Source of the DNA: DASRHY01 sp046765875
GTDB lineage: Bacteria > Actinomycetota > Actinomycetes > Propionibacteriales > Kribbellaceae
Reading direction: 5' to 3'
Length of the DNA stretch: 12,566 nucleotides
Assembly (NCBI GenBank): GCA_046765875.1
Contig: JBKPSJ010000158.1
Span: forward strand, 1 to 12,566
The position numbers and the translations under genes are program-made. This document shows, one piece after another, positions 8,250 to 12,566 of the stretch (positions are counted from its first letter, which is position 1; each line of letters begins with the position of its first letter). Below the pieces are notes generated by a model. It saw only the letters and a program-made list of their open reading frames with translations. It had not been told where the DNA came from and searched no databases.

Positions 8250-8265
8250 CGTGACAACGCTCACA
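8250..8265. promoter_or_regulatory. CRP/GlxR-like dyad
   Basis: CGTGACAACGCTCACA differs at one base from the TGTGA-N6-TCACA consensus of CRP-family regulators; actinobacterial GlxR and CRP use nearly the same dyad. It lies about 150 bp upstream of the DUF3040 start and about 80 bp before its weak promoter candidate. Regulator and target are inferred. Confidence 0.35.
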
Positions 8266-8502
8266 AACACACAGAACCGCTCCGAACGCCACCCCCGACG
8301 TCCCCGCCCGCGAACGGCCCGGCAACCGGCGCCGGGCTCGCTCCGCCTGCTCGAGGCGGCGTGTCCAAGGCCACACAGTCGGTCGGACCGGCGCCCTGGG
8401 TCACGCACCCTGGCCGCCCGCCCGCGCCTGGCGAAGGCGCCGTGATGCGGCGCCCTGGCGGTCTGGGGCGGATCTGGTGTGCGATGGGCGCGGAACGCGC
8501 GG

Positions 8503-9240
8503 TCAGCGGGTGGCGATTACGTGGAGCTGGGTGGCAATGGCTCGGAAGGCCGGGTGCTGGCTCGCGGCCCGTTCCAGTTCGCCTAGCGCTTCGACGGAGC
8601 CTGGCTCGGAGTCGACGAAGGCGGCTGGGACCAGATCGGAGAAGGTTCGGACGCCATGGACCGTGTGCACTGACAGGCCCGCGTTCTCCAGGAGGTCGGA
8701 GACCGCGGCCTCGTCGTAGCGGCGCGGCATCGGGTCGGACGGACCCCAGCGGCCGTCCGGGTCGAGCAGTGCCTCGTGCGCCTCGGTGAGGTGGCCGGCG
8801 AGTGCGCGGGCCAGGACGACGGCATTGCGCTGCGCCACCAGCAGGCTGAACACACCGCCCGGTCGCAGTATCTGGGCCATAGCCTGCAGCGACTGCTCTG
8901 GATCGTCGACGACCTCCAGCACACCGTGGCAGAGCACGGCGTCGGCAGTCTCCGCACCGACGAGCTTGGCGAGTTCGGACGTGTCGCCCTGGATACCGCG
9001 GACCCGGTCCTGCACGCCTTCCTCGCGGGTACGGCGCTCGAGCGACGCCAGTGCGTCCGGGCTCGGGTCGATCACGGTGATCCGATGGCCGTCGACAGCC
9101 AGCGGTACGGCGAATCCGCCGGTGCCGCCACCGATGTCGACGATGTCGAGCGGACCCTCACCACCGGCCGCGGCCAGCGCGACCCGAAGCGCCTCGGCGA
9201 CCAGGGCGATACGCACCGAGCGACGGCGCCGGTCGACCAT
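8503..9240 (-). CDS. Class I SAM-dependent methyltransferase, substrate unknown
   Basis: 245 residues from ATG 9240, which has GGAGG 6 nt upstream; the ATG at 9258 precedes that site and is rejected. The Rossmann-type methyltransferase fold is clear: motif I VDIGGGTGGFA (34-44), the acidic end of strand 2 in VIDPSP (Asp58), an aspartate in GDTSEL (Asp86), AVLCHGVLEVVDDP (101-114) and LRPGGVFSLLV (125-135). The C-terminal third, with RRYDEAAVSDLLENAGL, resembles the substrate-side region of small-molecule or tRNA-type methyltransferases, but I cannot name the substrate. It stands alone, separated from the DUF3040 gene by 403 bp and from the HEPN gene by 151 bp containing a hairpin, so operon membership is doubtful. 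Confidence 0.88.
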   Translation of the reverse strand: MVDRRRRSVRIALVAEALRVALAAAGGEGPLDIVDIGGGTGGFAVPLAVDGHRITVIDPSPDALASLERRTREEGVQDRVRGIQGDTSELAKLVGAETADAVLCHGVLEVVDDPEQSLQAMAQILRPGGVFSLLVAQRNAVVLARALAGHLTEAHEALLDPDGRWGPSDPMPRRYDEAAVSDLLENAGLSVHTVHGVRTFSDLVPAAFVDSEPGSVEALGELERAASQHPAFRAIATQLHVIATR

Positions 9241-9316
9241 CCCGATCCTCCAGGGCATGAGCAGACGAGCGTTGCGTCGCCCACCCTAGGGCACGGCCGA
9301 CGGGCGACGGTCGTCG

Positions 9317-9371
9317 CGATCCCCAGCCGGTCGGACAGGCGCGCCTAAGACACGCTGCCCGATCCCCAGCC
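9317..9371. repeat. 12-bp direct repeat, two copies
   Basis: CGATCCCCAGCC occurs at 9317-9328 and 9360-9371, 43 bp apart, in the gap between the methyltransferase and HEPN genes. The second copy forms one arm of the hairpin at 9362-9385. Confidence 0.8.
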
Positions 9372-9385
9372 TGTTGGCCGGGGAC
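9362..9385 (-). terminator. Hairpin after the HEPN gene
   Basis: In the minus-strand transcript the stem GUCCCCGGCC pairs with GGCUGGGGAU (10 bp with two G-U pairs) around an AACA tetraloop, starting 6 nt after the stop of the HEPN gene. There is no U tract, so it may be a terminator or an mRNA-end stabiliser. Confidence 0.55.
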
Positions 9386-9391
9386 GGATCG

Positions 9392-9796
9392 TCAGCTTGC
9401 GCGGACCCAGGACTGAGAGAGCACGGTCCGGCTGGGTAGACCCAGGCTGCGCTCGACCAGCTCGACGAACGTGGTCGCATCGCGCAGCAGGTCGTCGGCG
9501 TCGCGCTCGCTCACCGCACGGGTCAACCCTGCCTCGGCCGCGGCGCGCTTGCTCGCACCGGCGGCAAAGAATGCGGCCCATTCGGCGAACTCGGGCGCCA
9601 CCTCGGCCAGCAATACCCAGGCGTTGCGCTGTGCCCGGCGCCGACCCGACGTCGGACGGGCCCGCACCGCCAGCACAGCGGCGGCCGCGCGCAGCGCCGC
9701 CACGTGGGCGCTCGCATACCGGATCAGGTGGTCAGGCGCCTCCTCGGCCTCGTCCAGCGCATACCCGGCACGGATCAGATCGGTCGCGGCGCTCAT
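9392..9796 (-). CDS. SAV_6107-like HEPN domain protein
   Basis: 134 residues from ATG 9796, whose ATGA overlaps the stop of the upstream DUF6504-like gene, so translation is probably coupled. The frame is open further upstream, but that part antisenses or shadows the preceding gene. The protein is almost entirely alpha-helical and Ala-rich, with LIRYASAHVAALRAAAAVLA (24-43) and a C-terminal helix around FVELVERSLGLP. These resemble the actinobacterial SAV_6107-type HEPN family as I recall it. An R-x4-H pattern (Arg26, His31) is present; such a pattern is the catalytic motif in HEPN ribonucleases, but here it lies in an early helix, so RNase activity is uncertain. The function is unknown. The pair sits downstream of DNA-damage-type regulatory sites. 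Confidence 0.75.
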   Translation of the reverse strand: MSAATDLIRAGYALDEAEEAPDHLIRYASAHVAALRAAAAVLAVRARPTSGRRRAQRNAWVLLAEVAPEFAEWAAFFAAGASKRAAAEAGLTRAVSERDADDLLRDATTFVELVERSLGLPSRTVLSQSWVRAS

Positions 9797-10077
9797 CGCT
9801 TGGTCACCCTCTCCACCTGCCATCGGTCCGAGGTCGGGTCGAATGCGAGGTCGAATGTCTCGGTGCGGGCGTGCCGGCCGCTGCCGGCCTCCACCCGGAA
9901 CACGCTGCGCTCCGGGCCCCAGCCGACGTCGGCCGGGTCGGTCCGCCACCAGGCCGCTGTCTCGATCCACTGGTTGAGCACCGCGCAGACCCGCCACAGC
10001 CGTCCGCGCCAGAGGAAGTGCTCCGGCGTCCCGCCGGTTGCACGCACCTCGACCGCCTCGTCGTACTGCTGCAGCAT
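9793..10077 (-). CDS. DUF6504-like small protein
   Basis: 94 residues if started at ATG 10077. The start context reads ATG-GTG-ATG, and GGAGG lies 3, 6 and 9 nt before these three candidates (10083, 10080, 10077), so the true start may be one or two codons earlier. A start at 10194 would add a low-complexity stretch and is unlikely. The core, YDEAVEVRATGGTPEHFLWRG followed by a Trp-rich segment (AAWWRTDPADVGWG) and a basic end, matches my memory of DUF6504, a small beta-rich actinobacterial family. I recall members near translesion-polymerase genes, but that is memory, not shown here. It is the first gene of a coupled pair with the HEPN protein and has a LexA box about 220 bp upstream. Confidence 0.7.
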   Translation of the reverse strand: MLQQYDEAVEVRATGGTPEHFLWRGRLWRVCAVLNQWIETAAWWRTDPADVGWGPERSVFRVEAGSGRHARTETFDLAFDPTSDRWQVERVTKR

Positions 10078-10300
10078 CACCATCCGCCTCCCGTCCGGCG
10101 TCGCATCGGTTGTCTCAATTCGGGCGGCCCGGTGGGCGCGGGAACCACGCCGGCGGGTGTCGTGGGGGTCGAGGTCCACGATCCCTGCCGGCATGGCGCT
10201 TGCGCCGCACCGGGGCCACCACTACCCGGGGCGGACCGCAACCTCCGCCTCGGATCCGACCAGCCGTCCGACGACTCAGCCCCTTGGTCCCCCGAGCCAA

Positions 10301-10316
10301 TCGAACACCTGTTCGA
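10301..10316. promoter_or_regulatory. LexA (SOS) box
   Basis: TCGAACACCTGTTCGA matches the actinobacterial LexA consensus TCGAAC-N4-GTTCGA at all 12 defined positions. The octamer TCGAACAC is repeated at 10301 and 10313, and a further TTCGAACA half site lies at 10428. The site is about 220 bp upstream of the DUF6504-HEPN pair (minus) and about 195 bp upstream of the YbaK gene (plus). TAACCT at 10329-10334 is a possible plus-strand -10 just beyond it. Confidence 0.8.
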
Positions 10317-10371
10317 ACACTGCAACACTAACCTGGCCCGCCGACAACCGTCAACGACCCGCGAACGCGCA

Positions 10372-10491
10372 ATGACGAGTACGACGACTGTGTCCACTCC
10401 CCCATCGTCGACGGCGCCACCGACAGTTTCGAACAAACCGGCGACTTTGGCGCGCGTTACGTTCGTCGGCCTGACCGAAAATCAGTGGTGA
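10372..10491 (+). CDS. Possible 39-residue ORF, doubtful
   Basis: An ATG opens a 39-codon frame, Thr/Ser/Pro-rich at first (MTSTTTVSTPPSS), then ending ARVTFVGLTENQW. It begins 55 bp after the LexA box on the plus strand and ends 19 bp before the YbaK gene. There is no Shine-Dalgarno site and third-position GC is lower than in the genuine genes here. It also overlaps the RecA-NDp-like promoter on the other strand. I list it only because of its position; no family is recognised. Confidence 0.15.
   Translation: MTSTTTVSTPPSSTAPPTVSNKPATLARVTFVGLTENQW
10404..10426 (-). promoter_or_regulatory. RecA-NDp/PafBC-like DNA-damage promoter
   Basis: The minus strand reads CTGTCGGTG, 8 nt, then GACGAT. 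The LexA-independent mycobacterial RecA-NDp consensus is TTGTCRGTG-N8-TAnnnT: eight of nine bases match in the first element, and two of the three fixed bases match in the -10. A transcript would start near 10397 and run through the LexA box toward the DUF6504-HEPN pair, giving a leader of about 310 nt. Confidence 0.35.
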
Positions 10492-10498
10492 CGGGCCT

Positions 10499-10504
10499 TA
10501 GGGT
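10499..10504 (+). promoter_or_regulatory. -10 element for a probably leaderless YbaK-family mRNA
   Basis: TAGGGT fits TAnnnT and ends 6 nt before the GTG at 10511, the spacing expected if transcription starts on the start codon. No proper -35 is seen at 17-18 bp. The GAAGG touching the GTG is too close to act as a Shine-Dalgarno site, which also favours a leaderless start. Confidence 0.45.
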
Positions 10505-10510
10505 CGAAGG

Positions 10511-10984
10511 GTGAATGAGACCCACCCCAATATCCGCAGGGTGAGCGAGGCCCTGGCCGCGGCCGGCGCCCGCGGGACCGTGCGGGTCCTGCCCGACCCC
10601 GCCCCGACTGCCGCCGCAGCCGCGGCGCAGCTCGGCTGCGAGGTCGGCGCGATCGCGAACAGCCTGATCTTCGACGGCGACGGCGCGCCGGTACTGATCC
10701 TGACCTCGGGCGCACACCGGGTCGACACCGCCAAGCTCGCCGCCGAGCTGGGCATCGGCAAGCTGAAGCGGGCCACCCCGGATTTCGTCCGCGAGCACAC
10801 CGGGCAGACCATCGGCGGCGTCGCGCCGGTCGGTCACCCGCAGCCGGTTCGTACGCTGGTGGACACCACCCTGCAGGACTACGACCAGGTGTGGGCCGCG
10901 GGCGGCATCGCGCACGCGGTGTTCCCCACGACGTACGAGGAACTGCTGAGCATGACGAACGGCACGCCGGTCACGGTCAACTAG
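10511..10984 (+). CDS. YbaK/EbsC-family (aminoacyl-tRNA deacylase-like) protein
   Basis: 157 residues from GTG 10511. The YbaK fold is evident in the helix and strand TAAAAAAQLGCEVGAIANSLIF (33-54), GAHRVDTAKLA (67-77), ATPDFVREHTGQTIGGVAPVGH (88-109) and GGIAHAVFPT (131-140). Relatives hydrolyse mischarged tRNA, such as Cys- or Ala-tRNAPro. By hand alignment, the lysine essential in E. coli YbaK (Lys46 in its FKTL segment) corresponds to Asn50 here (ANSL), so the standard Cys-tRNAPro activity may be absent or the substrate different. The length is normal. The gene stands alone, converges on the MmcQ-like gene, and the two stop regions overlap by 8 bp. Confidence 0.9.
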   Translation: MNETHPNIRRVSEALAAAGARGTVRVLPDPAPTAAAAAAQLGCEVGAIANSLIFDGDGAPVLILTSGAHRVDTAKLAAELGIGKLKRATPDFVREHTGQTIGGVAPVGHPQPVRTLVDTTLQDYDQVWAAGGIAHAVFPTTYEELLSMTNGTPVTVN

Positions 10985-11321
10985 AGGCGTCGTAGGCCGC
11001 GGCAACCTTCTTCGGTACGCACATCCGCCACGCGTCGGTCACCAGTTCGCGCATCTCGACCGGGTCCAGCGCGTCCAGCCGGACCTCGATCCAGTTGTAG
11101 CGCAGGTCCCTCGGCCTGGGCTGCGAGAACTTGTGCGGCTCGGCGGCGATCGCCGAGTCACGCTCCTCCTTGGGGAAGCCGCAGCCCATGCCGAGGTCGT
11201 CGTCGTCGAACGCGATGTACACGTACTGCCTTACCTTGATCTTCAGCACATCGCGCACAACGGCGAGGTAACTGCCGGGTAGCGCGAGCGCCACCCGGCG
11301 TACCTCTTCAGCAGTTACCAC
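10977..11321 (-). CDS. MmcQ/YjbR family protein
   Basis: 114 residues starting at a GTG 4 nt after the amidase stop, with only a poor ribosome site (AAAGTAAG), so translation probably depends on the amidase message. The family pattern is visible: an N-terminal helix EEVRRVALALPG, a central strand KIKVRQYVYIAF, then NWIEVRLDALDPVEMRELVTDAWRMCVPKKVAAAY. This small alpha/beta fold (cyaY-like) is widespread, sometimes proposed to bind DNA, and has no proven role. The 3' end overlaps the tail of the convergent YbaK-family gene by 8 bp. The length is typical. Confidence 0.88.
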   Translation of the reverse strand: MVTAEEVRRVALALPGSYLAVVRDVLKIKVRQYVYIAFDDDDLGMGCGFPKEERDSAIAAEPHKFSQPRPRDLRYNWIEVRLDALDPVEMRELVTDAWRMCVPKKVAAAYDASS

Positions 11322-11325
11322 TGAC

Positions 11326-12566
11326 TTACTTTGTGATGTCGACGTCGGCGGCGCGGACGTAGTGCATCCGGTGCCCGAAGAAGATCTCGTAGTACTTGTC
11401 CTGTCCTACCACGTGGACGTGGTCGAACGGCGGTACGCCGTTGAACGTCTTGGCGGCGTAGTAGTCGGTCTGGATCGACGCGTCGGCGACCGGATAGGCC
11501 TGCCCGGCGGCGATCGAGTACTGCAACGGCGTGACCGCGTTGGGGGCGTACGGGATCTCCGGCGGGTACGCCGCCTGCTCGGGGTACGCGCGTCCGTACA
11601 CCGGCACCGAGGCCAGGCCCGGCTTGGGCTTCACGACCCAGCCGTCGGTCTTGAACGCGTCCGGCGAGCCGGACGGGTTGCGGAACCAGCCCTTCTGGCC
11701 CAGGTACCACACGGCCAGCCAATCACCGCTCTGGTCAGCGGCGACCAGTTTCATGCCGGCATCGAACCGGGAGCCCATGTCCGACACGTTGGTGGTGCCG
11801 TCCGAGCCGTTCGGGTGCAGGCCGATGTCCTTGACCAGCGGTGCGGTATCGGACGGCGCCTGGCGCAGGTAGACGAAGTTGGTGCCCTGCGCCGGGCAGG
11901 TGCCCGACGGGTCGCAGCCGGTGACGACCTGGACGTTGTCGTCGAAGCCTGGGATCAGGGTGACGATGTCGCCGGTCTTGATGTTTCCGTTCGAGCCCTT
12001 GAAAGGCTCGCCGAGAAGCTCGAAATAGTGCTCCCAGTCCCAGTACGGACCCGGGTCCCAGTGCATCCCGGCGACGGTGGCCGGAACGGTGCCGGGCACC
12101 TTGTCGTGCCCGATGATGTGCGCCCGGTCGAGCGGGATGTCGTACTGGCGCGACAGGTACTTCACCAGCCGTGCGGAGTTGCGGTAGAGCGCCTCGGTGT
12201 ACCAGGTCGCGCCCTGCGCCGCGAAGCCCTCGTGTTCGATGCCGATCGAGTGTGTGTTCACGTACCAGTTGCCGGCCTGCCAGGCGACGTCGTTGTGCTT
12301 GACGTGCTGCCAGGTGGCGCCGTCGGACGAGCGCATCGTGTACTGCCAGCTCACGTACGTCGGGTCCTGCACCAGGTCCAGCGTGGTCTGCCAGCTGCCC
12401 TCGGTGTCGTGGATGACGATGTAGTCGATCTTCATGTCGTTCGGCCGGTTCGCCAGGTCGTGGTTGCCGTAGGCAAAGGGATTCGGCTGGCCGTACCACT
12501 CGTACGGCGCGGGCAGCCACTGGCAGGCGAGGTCACTGGGGCACTCGGTCTCGCCGGACGCGGCGG
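11326..12566 (-). CDS. N-acetylmuramoyl-L-alanine amidase with C-terminal SH3-like region, 5' end outside window
   Basis: 412 complete codons are visible and the frame stays open to the window edge, so the start and any signal peptide are missing. An internal ATG at 12435 is not the start: the frame before it codes SGETECPSDLACQWLPAPYEWYG, which belongs to the protein. The amidase_2 domain shows IVIHDTEG (His52 of the visible part), SIGIEHEG (Glu110) and IIGHDKVPGT followed by HWDPGPYWDW (His168, Asp170). His52, His168 and Asp170 are the expected zinc ligands. The enzyme would cleave the lactyl-peptide amide bond in peptidoglycan outside the membrane. Residues from about 190 on look beta-rich, with YLRQAPSDTAPLV and a Trp-rich part, consistent with bacterial SH3-like modules that bind the wall. 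It is followed after 4 nt by the MmcQ-like gene. Confidence 0.93.
   Translation of the reverse strand, partial: AASGETECPSDLACQWLPAPYEWYGQPNPFAYGNHDLANRPNDMKIDYIVIHDTEGSWQTTLDLVQDPTYVSWQYTMRSSDGATWQHVKHNDVAWQAGNWYVNTHSIGIEHEGFAAQGATWYTEALYRNSARLVKYLSRQYDIPLDRAHIIGHDKVPGTVPATVAGMHWDPGPYWDWEHYFELLGEPFKGSNGNIKTGDIVTLIPGFDDNVQVVTGCDPSGTCPAQGTNFVYLRQAPSDTAPLVKDIGLHPNGSDGTTNVSDMGSRFDAGMKLVAADQSGDWLAVWYLGQKGWFRNPSGSPDAFKTDGWVVKPKPGLASVPVYGRAYPEQAAYPPEIPYAPNAVTPLQYSIAAGQAYPVADASIQTDYYAAKTFNGVPPFDHVHVVGQDKYYEIFFGHRMHYVRAADVDITK

Larger units (their letters stand above)
8100..8502. other. 403-bp gap between the DUF3040 and methyltransferase genes
   Basis: I find no convincing gene here. Open frames on both strands are short, Arg/Pro-rich and lack ribosome sites. 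The stretch holds a weak DUF3040 promoter candidate (8142-8170), a CRP-like dyad (8250-8265) and an 11-bp direct repeat cggcgccctgg at 8389-8399 and 8448-8458. No terminator with a clean stem is seen directly after the methyltransferase stop. Confidence 0.6.
10084..10510. other. 427-bp divergent gap with DNA-damage-type regulatory sites
   Basis: No well-supported gene lies here. The stretch contains the LexA box (10301-10316), the RecA-NDp-like promoter (10404-10426, minus), a lone TTCGAACA half site (10428-10435), a doubtful 39-codon frame (10372-10491, plus) and a -10 for the YbaK gene (10499-10504). The 210 bp next to the DUF6504-like gene are very GC-rich and show nothing I recognise. Confidence 0.6.

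Noticed and set aside
10077..10436. 119-codon minus-strand ORF starting with TTG in the damage-regulated gap
   Set aside because: Composition is non-coding, it overlaps the LexA box and the promoter-like motif, and it has no ribosome site.
9397..10491. 364-codon plus-strand ORF across the HEPN and DUF6504 genes
   Set aside because: Antisense to two supported genes, with Arg/Pro-rich composition. Only its last 39 codons lie in a gap and are listed separately as doubtful.

Overview
The window is GC-rich chromosomal DNA from an actinobacterium. Coding regions are strongly G/C-biased at codon position 3, GTG starts are common, and the 143-residue MraZ and the mraZ-rsmH-ftsL-ftsI order match actinobacterial division clusters. 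A Propionibacteriales-type genome such as Kribbella or Nocardioides seems plausible, but that is only an impression from the protein sequences. No insertion sequence, phage gene, tRNA, rRNA or CRISPR array was found.

Left part, minus strand (1-2670): the start of the division and cell wall (dcw) cluster, read right to left. It runs from a mraZ promoter/operator with 10-bp-phased TGG boxes through mraZ, a 314-bp structured gap, rsmH, ftsL and the N-terminus of a probable ftsI that leaves the window. rsmH/ftsL overlap by ATGA and ftsL/ftsI are 3 bp apart, so translation is probably coupled.

Middle, plus strand (2864-7566): an operon divergent from mraZ with a MoxR-type AAA+ ATPase, a DUF58 protein and a membrane transglutaminase-like protein with a C-terminal DUF4129-like region. 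It ends at a 13-bp-stem hairpin. A second hairpin faces it, belonging to the convergent DUF3040 membrane-protein gene.

Right part (7695-12566): minus-strand DUF3040, an orphan SAM methyltransferase, and a translationally coupled pair, DUF6504-like then SAV_6107-like HEPN. These are followed by a plus-strand YbaK/EbsC-family gene and a minus-strand pair, an N-acetylmuramoyl-L-alanine amidase (5' end outside the window) and a MmcQ/YjbR-like protein. The gap between the DUF6504 gene and the YbaK gene holds a perfect actinobacterial LexA (SOS) box and, on the minus strand, a near match to the RecA-NDp/PafBC DNA-damage promoter. The DUF6504-HEPN pair therefore looks like a candidate DNA-damage-responsive unit. 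This is the most interesting lead in an otherwise ordinary core region.
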